Shown here one piece after another: positions 22,992 through 33,080 of a stretch of DNA of 37,566 bases. The position numbers and the translations under genes were made by a program. The DNA comes from an uncultured Bacteroidales bacterium (lineage in GTDB: Bacteria; Bacteroidota; Bacteroidia; Bacteroidales; Bacteroidaceae): NCBI GenBank assembly GCA_902776455.1, contig CACYQI010000020.1, positions 1-37,566 of the forward strand, given 5' to 3'. How positions within the stretch are numbered: position 1 is the first letter of the stretch; the number at the start of each line of letters is the position of its first letter. Below the pieces are notes generated by a model. The model had not been told where the DNA came from. It was given only the letters and a program-made list of their open reading frames with translations, and ran no database searches.

Positions 22992-23870
22992 TCAGATGAT
23001 GATTTTGCTCTTGTGGTAGTTGCTTCTGAAGGCAGTGGGCGAGCAACCTTTCTTCTTCTTGAAGATGCGGTTGAAGTTGCTGATATTGTTGAAGCCGCAG
23101 TCGTAGCATATTTCAGCCACGCTGACGTGTGTATCGACGAGCTGGCGCGAGGCATAGCCGAGGCGTGTCTCGATGATGTAGTCTGACACGGTTCTGCCTG
23201 TCCGTGTGCGGAAGAATCGGCTGAAGGCCGCAGGTGTCATTCCTGCTATGTCGGCAAGGGTGTTCAGGCGTATCTCATTCTTGAAGTTCTTGTCGATGTA
23301 CTCTTCTACGGCACGCACGCGTCGGCTTTCGGGCTTGTTCTTGACGTTGGCGAAGGACTGGCTGGCCAGCAGATGATAGTTTTCCTGCAGGGAAAGTTCG
23401 TAGAGGATTTCGAGTAAGGCCAGCATCCTATAGAATCCGGGCTGAGCCGAAGTGATGCCGGTTATCTTCCCGTAGAGTTCCATGATGGCAGGGAGTTCGA
23501 ATGCCACTCCTCGCTTAGCGTTCTCAAAGAGTTTACGCAAGCTGGAGAGCTGGTTCTTCTGTAGGAACTGCTCGCCGAGCAAGTCGGGGGGGAACTGGAT
23601 GGTAATTTCGTGGATGGAATGGCTCTGGCAGTCGTACTGGTCCCACATGTGCTCCAGGCCGCTGCCAACAAGGACGAGGTCGTACTTGCCGAGTACCTCG
23701 ATGCTGTCGCCCACGATGCGGCGGGCACCATCGCAATGCTCTACGAAGTTCAACTCCATCTCCTCATGCCTGTGCAAAGGATAGGTGAACGAATCCTTGT
23801 CTCTGTCAACCATCAGGAAGCAATCCTTCTCTCCCAAAGGGGACACCTCTGTAATAGCTTTGTCAGTCAT
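22992..23870 (-). CDS. AraC-family transcriptional regulator
   Basis: The start at 23870 gives 292 residues. A longer upstream frame would cross the promoter and is rejected. The N-terminal part is a cupin-like sensing domain (YPLHRHEEMELNFVEHCDGA). The last ~100 residues hold two helix-turn-helix motifs (LADIAGMTPAAFSRFFRTRT and VAEICYDCGFNNISNFNRIF). Such regulators commonly sense a sugar and switch on neighbouring glycan genes; the mannanase-like gene directly downstream is the obvious candidate. This link is inferred from position. Confidence 0.92.
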   Translation of the reverse strand: MTDKAITEVSPLGEKDCFLMVDRDKDSFTYPLHRHEEMELNFVEHCDGARRIVGDSIEVLGKYDLVLVGSGLEHMWDQYDCQSHSIHEITIQFPPDLLGEQFLQKNQLSSLRKLFENAKRGVAFELPAIMELYGKITGITSAQPGFYRMLALLEILYELSLQENYHLLASQSFANVKNKPESRRVRAVEEYIDKNFKNEIRLNTLADIAGMTPAAFSRFFRTRTGRTVSDYIIETRLGYASRQLVDTHVSVAEICYDCGFNNISNFNRIFKKKKGCSPTAFRSNYHKSKIII

Positions 23871-23930
23871 AGTCTTTTTATGGTATTTAAAATAAAGGTT
23901 GTGATTCGTTATTATTCTCTTTTCAGCCGA

Positions 23931-23961
23931 CAAAATTACACTTTTTATTCCAATTCTGCAA
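23931..23961 (-). promoter_or_regulatory. Promoter of the AraC-type regulator
   Basis: CAAAATTA at 23931-23938 (TAATTTTG) and CAA at 23959-23961 (TTG) have a 20 bp spacer and lie 60 bp upstream of the start at 23870. Confidence 0.65.
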
Positions 23962-24059
23962 ATATCGGAAAGAAAAAGTTGCAAAAAGATTGCAAAAAAG
24001 CACACAACGCGGTCGAAAAAACTTTACAGAAAGAGGAAGAGCCTACAGAGGCACGGACT

Positions 24060-24250
24060 GACACGCCATAGAGGGAAATCCTACACTGCACGTTGTGTTG
24101 GCCTACACTGCACGGAGTATCGCCTCGAAAGGCACGTAGTGTTGACCATCGCAAAACGTCGATTTTGGGAGAAAAATTTGCCTCGTTTGACGATGAACCC
24201 TTTCGCCCGAACACTTTCTTAACAGTCCGCAGCAAAATGCGCCTTTGTAA
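24060..24250. repeat. Dispersed noncoding repeat, copy 1
   Basis: The sequence around 24081-24120 holds CCTACACTGCACG twice and TGTGTTGGCC between. The complement of this block recurs at about 36820-36846. The rest of the gap to 24380 holds A-rich sequence and a GCCGCCAGAAAGCGGTC hairpin-like run, but no gene. Confidence 0.5.
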
Positions 24251-24380
24251 CCGACTGGATTTCAGCAGGCATTAAAAATAAGGCCGTTTTCTGCATCGGG
24301 CGGACAGAAGTGCCGCAACGCAAAAAAAAGCCGCCAGAAAGCGGTCGAGAAGAAAAAAAATTTACAACAACAGGCAGTAG

Positions 24381-25076
24381 CTATCGGGCAACCCATGCCT
24401 CTACCACGTCATCCACGATACGGAACTTCACCTCCTTGCCTGCATATTCGAGGGCATAGACGCGGTCGGCATCGTCGTGATAATGCGGCCGGGGGTCGGC
24501 ACTGAGAATGGCGCACAGGGCCTCCCGATGCTCGGCATCGAAGGCCGCTGCTGCGTCGTCGGACAGACGCACCCGTAGCGGAGCGACCATACGGTTCTGC
24601 TCCTCGGCAAAACCACCGACGGCATCGGGATGGCAGTCCGTAAAGGGGAGGTAGGGCTTGATGTCGAAGATAGGCGTTCCGTCCATCATGTCGGCCCCCT
24701 CCACCACGACGACCGGCCCCTCGGGGGTGTGGAGGTCGATGGAGAGAATGCGCACCGAAGAGAGTCCGATGTGGTTGGGACGGAAGGGACTGCGCGTAGC
24801 AAAGACGCCCATACGCTTGTTGCCGCCCAAGCGCGGCGGGCGTACCGTGGGCCGGAAGGGTGCAGAGCGGACTTCGGAAGGCACCTCGCTGAAGTCCCAA
24901 AGGAGCCAGATGTGGCTGAAGCCCTCCAAGCCCCGCAAGGCCTCAGCGTTGCGGAACTCCGGTTCGAAGACAATCCGGCCCTTCAGCCCGGCCACGATGC
25001 CGCTCTGACGAGGCACGCCGAACTTCGAGGGAAAGTCAGTCTGTATGTGAGCAATGGGAGTGAGGAGATGGGGCAT
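24381..25076 (-). CDS. trmO: tRNA m6t6A37 methyltransferase TrmO
   Basis: The protein has 231 residues. It belongs to the TsaA/YaeB family (TrmO). Signature parts are IAHIQTDFPSKFGVPRQSGI, LEGFSHIWLLWDF, GVFATRSPFRPNHIGLSSVR and DIKPYLPFTDC. TrmO methylates t6A at position 37 of tRNA-Thr with S-adenosylmethionine. The family's beta-barrel and the C-terminal extension are both present. It is the last gene of the glycogen synthase-phosphorylase-MATE run, with about 95 bp of short tandem words before it. Its tie to glycogen is probably only positional. Confidence 0.92.
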   Translation of the reverse strand: MPHLLTPIAHIQTDFPSKFGVPRQSGIVAGLKGRIVFEPEFRNAEALRGLEGFSHIWLLWDFSEVPSEVRSAPFRPTVRPPRLGGNKRMGVFATRSPFRPNHIGLSSVRILSIDLHTPEGPVVVVEGADMMDGTPIFDIKPYLPFTDCHPDAVGGFAEEQNRMVAPLRVRLSDDAAAAFDAEHREALCAILSADPRPHYHDDADRVYALEYAGKEVKFRIVDDVVEAWVAR

Positions 25077-25079
25077 AGG

Positions 25080-25170
25080 AGGTTGAAGGTTTCGGAAGAT
25101 TCAGAGTTTTCGGAGGATTCAGAGTATTCGGAGTTCTCAGAGTATTCAGAGCATTCGGAGTTCTCGGAGG
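25080..25170. repeat. Degenerate TTCGGAG/TTCAGAG tandem words
   Basis: The gap between the MATE stop and the TrmO start consists of about nine copies of a loose unit of 9-10 bases (TTCGGAGGA, TTCAGAGTA). Some translate as Ser-Glu-Asp runs on the other strand, but there is no start or gene. Confidence 0.7.
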
Positions 25171-26487
25171 CTACTTCCTGAATTCCCTATAGTACAGCAG
25201 GCCGGCTGTGGTCAGGCCGAAGGGGAAGGCCATCCAGATGCCTACAAGCCCCCAGCCGCAGACGAAGCCGCAGACGTAACTCAGTGGCAACGAGATGACT
25301 ACGTAGGCTAAGAACGCTATCCACACCATCGACTTCACCCGAGCCATGCCTCGGAGGGCATTGGCATAGGTGCATTGCAGCGCGTCGCCTACTTGGAAGA
25401 TGAGGAAGGGAATAATCAGCAACGCCACCAGTGCCGACACTTCGGCGCTCGACGTGAACAGGTAGCCGACTTCCCTACGGAGCAGGAACAGGGGAATCCC
25501 TTGGCACAAAGCAATGAGCCAGCACAGATGAACGCCTGCTGCTGCCACATCGCGCGTCTCCTCCAGTTCGCCCTTCCCTCGGAAGTAGCTCACCTGCACG
25601 GCTACTGCTGCCGAAAGGCCGTAGTAGAGCATGAAGAAGAACTGGCTGATGATGATTACAATCTGGTGCGCCGCCAGCGCCGCCGCTCCGAGCCACCCTA
25701 CATAGAGGACGCTGAAGCTGAACGAAGCAGCCTCCATGCCCAGCTGCAAGGCCAAAGGAACGCCCAGGCGGTAGAGTTCCCGAAGGTCGGCCTTCGCCAG
25801 AGATGACTTCGGGAAGTCGCGTCGGTACAGCTCGTAGTGCTTCGACAGATGGAACACTCCAGCCATCAGCAGCAGCTGCACCAACCGGCTCAGCAACGTG
25901 GAGATACCTGCCCCGAGCAGACCGAGTTCCGGCAAACCCAAATGGCCGAAGATAAGCGCCCAATTGCCCACGACGTTGAGCACGTTGGCAATGAGCATGA
26001 TCCACATCGGCGTGGCCGTGTCCTGTATGCCGTCGCTGAACTGCTTGTAGGCATTGAACACCATCTGCGGCAGCAGGCTCAGCAGGAGGACGAACAGGTA
26101 GGAACGCATCAGGGGCAACAGTTCTTCGGGCTGCCCAAGCAGGGGAAGCGACAGCAAGAGCAGAGTGGCAAGCAACATCAGCAACAGGCCGACAGCAGTA
26201 CAGGCAAAGAGTCCGTTCCTGAGCTTGCCGGCAATGGCGTGCGTCCTGCCCTCCCCAAGCAAGGCCCCCACTATAGGCGTAATGCCATACGAGAAGCCCA
26301 TGCCTCCCACGATGAGCAGGCCGAGGATGTTGTTCACGAAGCCGGCTGCCGCCAGCTCGTCCGTACCATAACGCCCCACCATAAGCGTATCGGCGAACCC
26401 CATCACGATGGTGCTCATTTGCCCCAACATGATTGGCACGCCGATGCGCAACAGGTCAGTATAGTGAAAAGCCCTTAAGCGAACCAC
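25171..26487 (-). CDS. MATE-family efflux transporter
   Basis: The protein has 438 residues, with about twelve membrane segments in two halves. The opening [20 protein letters not shown] followed by [16 protein letters not shown] is typical of MATE proteins. It probably exports drugs or metabolites in exchange for sodium or protons. The start is a GTG at 26487 that overlaps the last 13 bases of the phosphorylase gene, so the two are co-transcribed and perhaps translationally coupled. Confidence 0.92.
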   Translation of the reverse strand: MVRLRAFHYTDLLRIGVPIMLGQMSTIVMGFADTLMVGRYGTDELAAAGFVNNILGLLIVGGMGFSYGITPIVGALLGEGRTHAIAGKLRNGLFACTAVGLLLMLLATLLLLSLPLLGQPEELLPLMRSYLFVLLLSLLPQMVFNAYKQFSDGIQDTATPMWIMLIANVLNVVGNWALIFGHLGLPELGLLGAGISTLLSRLVQLLLMAGVFHLSKHYELYRRDFPKSSLAKADLRELYRLGVPLALQLGMEAASFSFSVLYVGWLGAAALAAHQIVIIISQFFFMLYYGLSAAVAVQVSYFRGKGELEETRDVAAAGVHLCWLIALCQGIPLFLLRREVGYLFTSSAEVSALVALLIIPFLIFQVGDALQCTYANALRGMARVKSMVWIAFLAYVVISLPLSYVCGFVCGWGLVGIWMAFPFGLTTAGLLYYREFRK

Positions 26488-29039
26488 TTCACGTAGCAGA
26501 AGTCCTGACGATGAGGCAGGTTCTCATTCTTCGGGTAGATGCGGTAGCAGATCTTGTAGCTGCCGGCATCGTCCATGCTGTGAGTAGCTGCGAAGGTGTA
26601 CTTGTTACCGTCGCGACCCTTCAGCTCGAAAGGATATACATTATATATATGGTCCTGTCCATCCTTGTCCGTGGTGAGCGTCACAAGCTCCACTCCGATG
26701 GCATCGTCCAAGCCAGCTTCATCGACAACAATCTCGACGTTGAACTTCGAACCTGCGTCGATAATGCCATTGATGTGCTCTTCCTTCTTGGTGATGCTGA
26801 CCACCTTGATGCCATCCCAGCGCTCTGCCACGACTTCCTTCCACAGGGCAATATCCTTTGCCAAGCGATAGTTGTTGGCCTCCAGCTTGACGAAACGGTC
26901 GTGAAGCTTGTTGTAGAACTTGCTGTAGTAGTCGTCGAGCTGACGCTTCATGGTGTAGTGAGGAGCAATCTGAGCGATGGAGTTCCTGATGACCTCAATC
27001 CATCCCTTCGAAATACCATTCTTGCCCGTGTTGTAGTACAGGGGAACAATCTCGTTCTCGAGCAGAGAGTAGATGGTAGCAGCATCGAGGCGGTCCTGAT
27101 ACTCCTGGTTCTGGTATGTACGCTTCTCTGTGAGAGCCCATCCGGCACCCTCGCGATAGCCTTCGAGCCACCAGCCGTCCTTCACGCTGAGGTTGACGAT
27201 GCCGTTCATCAAAGCCTTCTCGCCAGAGGTTCCACTTGCTTCGAGGGGACGTGTCGGGGTGTTCATCCAGATGTCAACACCACTCACGAGACGGCGGGCA
27301 AGCAGGAAGTCGTAGTCCTCCACGAAGATAATCTTGCCCTGGAACTCAGAGCGCTGTGAGATTTCGTATATCTTCTTGATGAGTCCCTGGCCAGCTCCGT
27401 CGGCGGGATGCGCCTTGCCTGCGAAGAGGAAAATGACCGGGCGGTCGGGATTGTTCACAATCTTGCTGAGGCGCTCCAAGTCGGTGAAGAGCAGATGAGC
27501 ACGCTTGTAGGTGGCAAAGCGACGGCAGAAGCCGATGACCAAAGCATTGGGGTTGAAGTTCTCAACGAGCTTTACAACGCGCTGCGGGTCGCCCTGATTC
27601 TTCAGCCAAGTCTCGGTGTACTGTTCTCCGACGTACTTGAAGAGCTTCATCTTCATAATCTGTCGCACTCTCCATATCTCTTCGTCGGGGCACTTATAAA
27701 TGCCGTGCCAGATTTCCTCATTAGACTGGTCGGCCATGTGATTCTCGTCGAGATACCTGGCATATATCTTTCGCCACTCCGTAGCACACCAGGTGGGGAA
27801 GTGAACGCCGTTGGTGACGTAGCCCACATGGCTTTCCTCGGGATAGTAGCCCGACCAGATGTTGTTGAACATCTTCTTGCTGACCTCGCCGTGCAACCAG
27901 CTCACGCCATTGACTTCCTGACATGTGTTGCAGGCGAAAGTACTCATGCAGAACTTCTCTCCGTGGTCTTCGGGGTTCGTGCGACCCATGCCGATGAACT
28001 CGTCCCAAGTGATGCCGAGCCTTTCGGGATAGCCGCCCATGTACTTGCCAAAGAGGCTTTCCTCGAAGTAGTCGTGGCCTGCAGGAACAGGCGTGTGAAC
28101 GGTATAGAGCGAAGAGGCACGCACCATCTCCAAAGCCTGATTGAACGTCAGGCCTTCGTCGATGTAATCGCACAGGCGTTGCAAGTTGCAGAGTGCGGCA
28201 TGACCCTCGTTGCAGTGGTAGATGTCTTTCTTGATGCCGAGCTTCTTAAGCAGCAGCATGCCGCCGATGCCAAGCAAGATTTCCTGCTTCAGACGGTTCT
28301 CCCAGTCGCCGCCGTAGAGGGCGTGGGTAATGGGCTTATCGAACTCAGAGTTCATCTCGTTATCGGTATCCAGCAGATAGAGCTTTACGCGACCGACGTT
28401 GACGCACCAGACATAGGCATGCACATGATAGTTCAGATAGGGAACATCAATGACCATCGGCGTTCCGTCCTCGTTCTTCTGCTGTTCTACGGGCAGCGAA
28501 CTGAAGTTCTGCGCCTCGTAGTTGGCTATCTGCTGACCGTCCATTGCCAGACTCTGAGTGAAGTATCCATAACGATAGAGGAAGCCGACGGCGCACATAT
28601 CGACGTTGGAGTCGGATGCTTCCTTCACATAGTCGCCGGCCAGCATGCCGAGGCCGCCGCTGTATATCTTCAGGGCAGAGTGGATGCCGTATTCCATGCA
28701 GAAGTAAGCCACTGACGGGCGGGTGCGGTCAGGCTCAACGTCCATATAGTTACGGAACTTTGCATAGACTTCGTCGATGCGGCTCATGAGTTTCCTGTCC
28801 TTGATGATTTCCTCCTTGCGGGTGAAGGAGAGACGCTCCAGAAGCAGCACGGGATTGTGCTTCGCTTCGCGGTAGAGAGTGGGGTCGATGTCGCGAAACA
28901 GGTCGCGGGCTTCGTAGTTCCACACCCACCACATATTACGGGCGAGTTCTTCGAGTTTGCTAAGTTCGGCAGGCATGTTACTTTTGACTATGACCTGCCT
29001 CCAGCACGGCTGGTTTGCATTGCTTGCTTTAATCTTCAT
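26475..29039 (-). CDS. glgP: Alpha-glucan (glycogen) phosphorylase, GT35
   Basis: The protein has 854 residues. It matches the shorter alpha-glucan phosphorylase group rather than the E. coli type: the N terminus holds [20 protein letters not shown], the middle [20 protein letters not shown], and the pyridoxal-phosphate region is [17 protein letters not shown], where the Lys binds the cofactor. The C-terminal ~110 residues form an extra beta domain ([20 protein letters not shown]). It releases glucose-1-phosphate from stored glycogen or maltodextrin. It lies directly downstream of the glycogen synthase gene (68 bp gap), so synthesis and breakdown are encoded together. Confidence 0.93.
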   Translation of the reverse strand: MKIKASNANQPCWRQVIVKSNMPAELSKLEELARNMWWVWNYEARDLFRDIDPTLYREAKHNPVLLLERLSFTRKEEIIKDRKLMSRIDEVYAKFRNYMDVEPDRTRPSVAYFCMEYGIHSALKIYSGGLGMLAGDYVKEASDSNVDMCAVGFLYRYGYFTQSLAMDGQQIANYEAQNFSSLPVEQQKNEDGTPMVIDVPYLNYHVHAYVWCVNVGRVKLYLLDTDNEMNSEFDKPITHALYGGDWENRLKQEILLGIGGMLLLKKLGIKKDIYHCNEGHAALCNLQRLCDYIDEGLTFNQALEMVRASSLYTVHTPVPAGHDYFEESLFGKYMGGYPERLGITWDEFIGMGRTNPEDHGEKFCMSTFACNTCQEVNGVSWLHGEVSKKMFNNIWSGYYPEESHVGYVTNGVHFPTWCATEWRKIYARYLDENHMADQSNEEIWHGIYKCPDEEIWRVRQIMKMKLFKYVGEQYTETWLKNQGDPQRVVKLVENFNPNALVIGFCRRFATYKRAHLLFTDLERLSKIVNNPDRPVIFLFAGKAHPADGAGQGLIKKIYEISQRSEFQGKIIFVEDYDFLLARRLVSGVDIWMNTPTRPLEASGTSGEKALMNGIVNLSVKDGWWLEGYREGAGWALTEKRTYQNQEYQDRLDAATIYSLLENEIVPLYYNTGKNGISKGWIEVIRNSIAQIAPHYTMKRQLDDYYSKFYNKLHDRFVKLEANNYRLAKDIALWKEVVAERWDGIKVVSITKKEEHINGIIDAGSKFNVEIVVDEAGLDDAIGVELVTLTTDKDGQDHIYNVYPFELKGRDGNKYTFAATHSMDDAGSYKICYRIYPKNENLPHRQDFCYVKWFA

Positions 29040-29049
29040 ATTATTAAAT

Positions 29050-29107
29050 TAATTATTTTGGGCTTATGGGGCTTATGAGGCCTATTGGGCTTATGAGGCC
29101 AATGAGC
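29050..29107. repeat. GGGCTTATG tandem words between synthase and phosphorylase
   Basis: The 68 bp gap iterates GGGCTTATG, GAGGCC and CCTATTGG words in both directions, giving a weak palindrome (GGCTTATGAGGCC occurs twice). It lies right after the synthase stop. Confidence 0.65.
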
Positions 29108-30787
29108 CTATAGGTTTTTCTGTCTCTCTTGTGCTCTTTGCAAGGCGATGTCGTAGGCTTCGAGGTAGTACTTGATGAAGTGCTTCCAGAGAGCCTTCTC
29201 TGCCAGTTTGGCAGCATTACGGCGAACCTTGTCGGCAGTTTTCTTGTCGAATGCTGAGAAGCGGGCTATGACGGCACTGAGCCGTTCCGACACTTCCTGC
29301 ATGTTGTAGTCGTTGCGGCCGATGACTTCCACGCCGTCCTCCAGCTTGCTGTCGTGCCCGAGGCTGCTGCAAGCCCAGACACCGAAGCCGCTGAGCGAGG
29401 TAGTGATGCAGGGCACTTGGAACGCTACGGCCTCGAGCGGGGTGTAGCCCCAAGGCTCGTAGTAAGAAGGATAGGCTGCGAGGTCATCGCCGATGAGCAG
29501 GTCGTAATAGGGCATTTGGAAGATGCCGTCGTTCCCGTCGAGGTAACAGGGAACGAAGATGACCTTCACGCGACTGCCTTTGTCGTTCTTCATGCCGTGA
29601 GAACGCAGGAAGCCCAGCACAGGGTCGTTCCACGGCTCGTGCAGGTTGTGGGTGACGACGGGGTCGGGAAGCGGCTCGCAGTATGTTCCGCCCGCCTTGA
29701 GACGTTCCTGAAGGTCGGCACGCGGGCTTTCCATCCATGCCGGAACCTGTACGAGCATGAGCACTTGCCGCTGAAGGTCAGCGTCATAGAGGCTGCGATA
29801 GGCGGATTCGAGGAACACGTCGATGCCTTTGTTGCGGTACTCGTAACGGCCGCTCGTTGCCACGATGAGAGTGTCGTCGGCAAAGTCGGCACCCGTCAAG
29901 GCGTTTGCCACTTGCAGTATCTTGGCACGGGCTTCGCGACGACGCTTTGTGAAGGCTGCTCCCACGGGCACGAAGTCTGCTTCGAAGCCGTTGGGCAGTA
30001 TGGCGTCGGGGCGTTTGTCAAGCAGTTCGGCACACTCATTTCCTGTTACGTCGCTCACGGTAGTGAAGCAATCGACGTTGTGCGCTGTCTGACGCTCAAC
30101 GCTATGCTTTGCCTCCACGTTCAACTCGCCGGCCATCTGCGAACCGTTGTATGTCCAAAGGTACTCGTAGAGGGGCTTTCCATTGCCTGCTATGCTGCGG
30201 CCGATGCTTGTGGCATGGGTGGTGAAGATGGTGGCTATCTCTGGCACATGCTTCCTTATGTAGAGTGCGCCGAGGCCGGTCATCCATTCGTGAGCCTGAT
30301 AGACGACTTTGGCTGGAGAGCCTTGCTTCTTCTTGCCGAACTTGTGGCGATAGAAGCTCTCTACCACGAGAGCTGCCGCATAGCTGAACATGCTGGCCTC
30401 GTCGTAGTCGCCATAGGCGTGGAGGCTGTCCACCTGGAAATCCTCCCATGCCTTGCCGTAGAGTTCGTTCTTCTTCTCGAAGTAAGGCTGGAAGTCCACC
30501 AGAACGACACAAGGCTTGCCAGGGATGTTCCAACGTCCCACCCGGATGCGGAGGCCGTCTTCCGTTGCCTTCTTCACCCACGGACGCCACATCTTGGTGT
30601 CCTCCGTGAAGAGAGGATTCTCCTTGCCTTGCCACACATCGGGGCCTACGAACACGAGCTTGTCGGGAAACTGCTCCTGCAATGTCTTGGCACGGGTGGA
30701 CAGCACGGTATAGATGCCACCCATCTTATTGCAGACCTCCCAACTGCTTTCAAAAATAAAGTCTGGAACTAATCTCTTTTCTCTCAT
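29108..30787 (-). CDS. Glycogen synthase, GT3-like
   Basis: The protein has 559 residues and resembles the eukaryote-type (GT3) glycogen synthases used by Bacteroidetes, not bacterial GlgA. The start FIFESSWEVCNKMGGIYTVL is the GT3 donor-binding region. HEWMTGLGALYIRK, FTTHATSIGRSIAGNG and, near the C terminus, YPSYYEPWGYTPLEAVAFQV follow, the last with the catalytic Glu pair region. It extends alpha-1,4-glucan chains from a nucleotide-sugar donor. It is the first gene of the minus-strand run (synthase, phosphorylase, MATE, TrmO), driven by the promoter box at 30817. Confidence 0.9.
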   Translation of the reverse strand: MREKRLVPDFIFESSWEVCNKMGGIYTVLSTRAKTLQEQFPDKLVFVGPDVWQGKENPLFTEDTKMWRPWVKKATEDGLRIRVGRWNIPGKPCVVLVDFQPYFEKKNELYGKAWEDFQVDSLHAYGDYDEASMFSYAAALVVESFYRHKFGKKKQGSPAKVVYQAHEWMTGLGALYIRKHVPEIATIFTTHATSIGRSIAGNGKPLYEYLWTYNGSQMAGELNVEAKHSVERQTAHNVDCFTTVSDVTGNECAELLDKRPDAILPNGFEADFVPVGAAFTKRRREARAKILQVANALTGADFADDTLIVATSGRYEYRNKGIDVFLESAYRSLYDADLQRQVLMLVQVPAWMESPRADLQERLKAGGTYCEPLPDPVVTHNLHEPWNDPVLGFLRSHGMKNDKGSRVKVIFVPCYLDGNDGIFQMPYYDLLIGDDLAAYPSYYEPWGYTPLEAVAFQVPCITTSLSGFGVWACSSLGHDSKLEDGVEVIGRNDYNMQEVSERLSAVIARFSAFDKKTADKVRRNAAKLAEKALWKHFIKYYLEAYDIALQRAQERQKNL

Positions 30788-30816
30788 TAAATGATGCTTT
30801 TCCTCAATTTGCGCGG

Positions 30817-30824
30817 CAAAGGTA
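30817..30824 (-). promoter_or_regulatory. -7 box of the glycogen operon
   Basis: CAAAGGTA (TACCTTTG on the minus strand) lies 29 bp upstream of the glycogen synthase start. The expected TTG partner is not at the normal spacing. Confidence 0.55.
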
Positions 30825-30910
30825 CGACAAATTATGTTAAAAAGGAAGTCTTTTATACATTTTATATATAATTGTGGGCGCTTTTCGCTACAACGTACCG
30901 CTTTTTTCTA

Positions 30911-30918
30911 TATCTTTG
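30911..30918 (+). promoter_or_regulatory. -7 box of the divergent plus-strand run
   Basis: TATCTTTG fits TAnnTTTG and lies 42 bp before the start at 30961. The -33 element is unclear. Confidence 0.5.
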
Positions 30919-30960
30919 TAGGAGTTTTTCAACACAACAGGCAGCAAACGGTTACACAGC

Positions 30961-31377
30961 ATGAAGAAAAAGGCTACGCTTGCTGTTGCATTGGCCATCG
31001 CAACAGCAAGCATCGGGCAACGCCCCTGGAAGGTCAATCTGCAACAGCCCGAAGAGGGCATCAACCTGCGCCTCGACCTCTACGAGGAAAGCATTGAGGT
31101 GCCGGGGATGGAGGCTTTCGGACCGATGAACGGATACATGGACGGCAACATCTATGGCGTGTGGTACGTGGTAAGCTTCGACATCAAGGACGACAGCCAT
31201 GCCAACGTCACCATCGCCAACGACCTTGGCAGCGAGGACCAGAAGCTGACGCTGACACAGACCTCCGACAGCACCTATCAGCTGAAGTTCCTTGGCTACA
31301 ATGCCGTGAAACGCGCTCAGGGCAAGAAGCTCGTGAAGATTCCTGCAGAATTTGTTATGAAGAAAGTTTCACGCTGA
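30961..31377 (+). CDS. Small exported protein of unknown function
   Basis: The protein has 138 residues. A short signal-like N terminus (MKKKATLAVALAIATASIG) is followed by a beta-rich domain (INLRLDLYEESIEVPGME, then YGVWYVVSFDIKDDSHANVT, then KLTLTQTSDSTYQLKFLGYN). I do not recognise a family. The pattern looks like a small lipocalin- or META-like beta fold, but this is weak. It lies 57 bp upstream of the cytochrome-SUMF gene and may belong to the same transcript. Confidence 0.65.
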   Translation: MKKKATLAVALAIATASIGQRPWKVNLQQPEEGINLRLDLYEESIEVPGMEAFGPMNGYMDGNIYGVWYVVSFDIKDDSHANVTIANDLGSEDQKLTLTQTSDSTYQLKFLGYNAVKRAQGKKLVKIPAEFVMKKVSR

Positions 31378-31434
31378 CTCCCTTGAAAAGAAGATGAAGA
31401 AGAAGATTGCCTACAACAGAATACAACTAAACTA

Positions 31435-32994
31435 ATGACATACCATAAGACTCACTCCCCTTCGAAGAAGAAGAAAGGGAACCACTACCTTCTCGCCGTG
31501 CTTGGCGGCATCGTGTTCGGCATCGTGCTGGTACTGGCAGCGCTCTATACCAGCAACGTGACCTCGACCAACGAGTCGTGTGCTGCCTGCCATGTACACC
31601 CCGAGGCCGAGACAAGTTGGAAGCAAAGCCCGCACTTCGCCAACGAGAGCGGCGTGCAGACTGACTGTGCCGCCTGCCACCTGCCGCCGGAAGGAACGCC
31701 CCGCTACTACTGGGCTAAGACGACAACCGGCCTTCGCGACGTCTGGATGTACCTGACGCACGACAAGGAAGAACTCGACTTCGAGTCGAAACGCACCGTG
31801 GAGTACGCTCCGAACATCGTCTATAACAGCTCGTGCAAGAAGTGCCACACGAACCTCTTCCCGCAAGGCATCACGGACGACGGCGTAGCGGCTCACCTTT
31901 ATTACGAAGAGAACGAGGAAAAGCTGGGGCTGCAATGCGTGAGCTGCCACTTGGATGCCGGACACTTCATCCCCGGCTACATGCACGAGAAGATGACGAG
32001 CGCGCCCGTCGATACCACAGGCCCCGTCTTTACTGAACCTGCATCGGTAACGTCGTTCACCAACTTCATCGAGACCATTCCCGGCACTCGCGCCTCCATC
32101 AGCATGATTGCCGTGCCGGGAGGCAAGTTCACGATGGGCAGCCAAGAGGGCGACAAGTTCAGCCGTCCAGACGAATATCCAGCCCACGAAGTCACTGTCT
32201 CGCCTTTCTTCATGGCTGAGACGGAGATAACCTGGGACCAGTACTGGGCTTTCTACGTCGAGACGATGTCGGAAGGACGCACGAAGCCCGAGACCATCTA
32301 TGCCAACAACAGCCGCCCGGACGTCGATGCCGTCTCCGGTCCTACCCCACCCTTCGGCATGCCCGACCAGGGCTGGGGCATGGGAAGCCGCCCGGCCATC
32401 ACCATGACGCACTATGCTGCCGAGACCTTCTGCCAATGGCTCAGCCTGAAGACTGGCCGACACTACCGTCTCCCGACGGAAGCAGAATGGGAGTACGCGG
32501 CACGAGGCGGCACGGACACACCTTATTTCTTCGAAGGAAAGCCCTCAGCCTATTCGAGCGAAGGCCTGTGGAACAGCATCTTCGGCACCGACACGACGAC
32601 CATCAACCGCTATGCCGTCTATGCCCTCAACAGCAAGAACCGCACCCAGGAACCGTCGCGCGTCGCAGCCAATCCCTACGGCTTGCGCAACATGTTGGGC
32701 AACGTGATGGAGTACTGCCAGGACTGGTACGCCGAGGATGCCTACGAGAAGGCAGGCACGAATGCCGTTGACCCGAAAGGCCCCGCCTCGGGCACCGACT
32801 ACGTGGTGCGTGGAGGCTGCTACAACGACGACGCCAGCGAACTGCGTTGTGCTGCCCGTCGCCACAGCGACTACGAAGCCTGGCTCAAGACCGACCCGCA
32901 GAACCCGAAGAGCATCTGGTGGCTGAGCGACATCAAAGGCATCGGCTTCCGCATCGTCTGCGAAGCAGAGAACGGGAAGAACCAGCGAAACTAG
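31435..32994 (+). CDS. NrfH/NapC-type tetraheme cytochrome c fused to a SUMF domain
   Basis: The protein has 519 residues. One membrane helix (about 19-39) anchors a periplasmic domain with four CxxCH heme motifs at 49-53, 78-82, 134-138 and 168-172. This is the pattern of NapC/NirT/NrfH quinol dehydrogenases. From about residue 222 a formylglycine-generating-enzyme-like (SUMF1/EgtB/PvdO) domain follows: MIAVPGGKFTMGSQEGDKFS, LPTEAEWEYAARGG, NMLGNVMEYCQDWY and GFRIVCEAEN. The cysteine pair of true formylglycine enzymes is not clearly kept (RGGCYNDDASELRCAARR), so that activity is doubtful. It may pass electrons from menaquinol to, or accept them from, the exported oxidoreductase encoded 86 bp downstream. 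This pairing is inferred. Confidence 0.88.
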   Translation: MTYHKTHSPSKKKKGNHYLLAVLGGIVFGIVLVLAALYTSNVTSTNESCAACHVHPEAETSWKQSPHFANESGVQTDCAACHLPPEGTPRYYWAKTTTGLRDVWMYLTHDKEELDFESKRTVEYAPNIVYNSSCKKCHTNLFPQGITDDGVAAHLYYEENEEKLGLQCVSCHLDAGHFIPGYMHEKMTSAPVDTTGPVFTEPASVTSFTNFIETIPGTRASISMIAVPGGKFTMGSQEGDKFSRPDEYPAHEVTVSPFFMAETEITWDQYWAFYVETMSEGRTKPETIYANNSRPDVDAVSGPTPPFGMPDQGWGMGSRPAITMTHYAAETFCQWLSLKTGRHYRLPTEAEWEYAARGGTDTPYFFEGKPSAYSSEGLWNSIFGTDTTTINRYAVYALNSKNRTQEPSRVAANPYGLRNMLGNVMEYCQDWYAEDAYEKAGTNAVDPKGPASGTDYVVRGGCYNDDASELRCAARRHSDYEAWLKTDPQNPKSIWWLSDIKGIGFRIVCEAENGKNQRN

Positions 32995-33038
32995 TAGAAC
33001 TAGTAAAACTAGTAAGACTAGTAAGACTAGATAGATTA
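32992..33038. repeat. Tandem ACTAGTAAG words
   Basis: Five copies of a loose 9-bp unit (ACTAGTAGA, ACTAGTAAA, ACTAGTAAG) directly follow the stop codon of the cytochrome gene. CTAG is self-complementary, so many short palindromes arise. Confidence 0.75.
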
Positions 33039-33080
33039 GAAAATAAACCAAAGGAAACAACCATAAAACCTAAAAGAATT

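Noticed and set aside
21397-23870. A complete polysaccharide-utilisation locus
   Set aside because: Only one glycoside hydrolase and one AraC regulator are present. There is no SusC/SusD pair or hybrid two-component sensor.
29354-30772. A 472-codon open frame on the plus strand
   Set aside because: It is antisense to glycogen synthase. The protein has no recognisable motif.
31435-32994. True formylglycine-generating enzyme or a complete nitrite reductase system
   Set aside because: The expected cysteine pair is not clear, and no NrfA or sulfatase gene is nearby.
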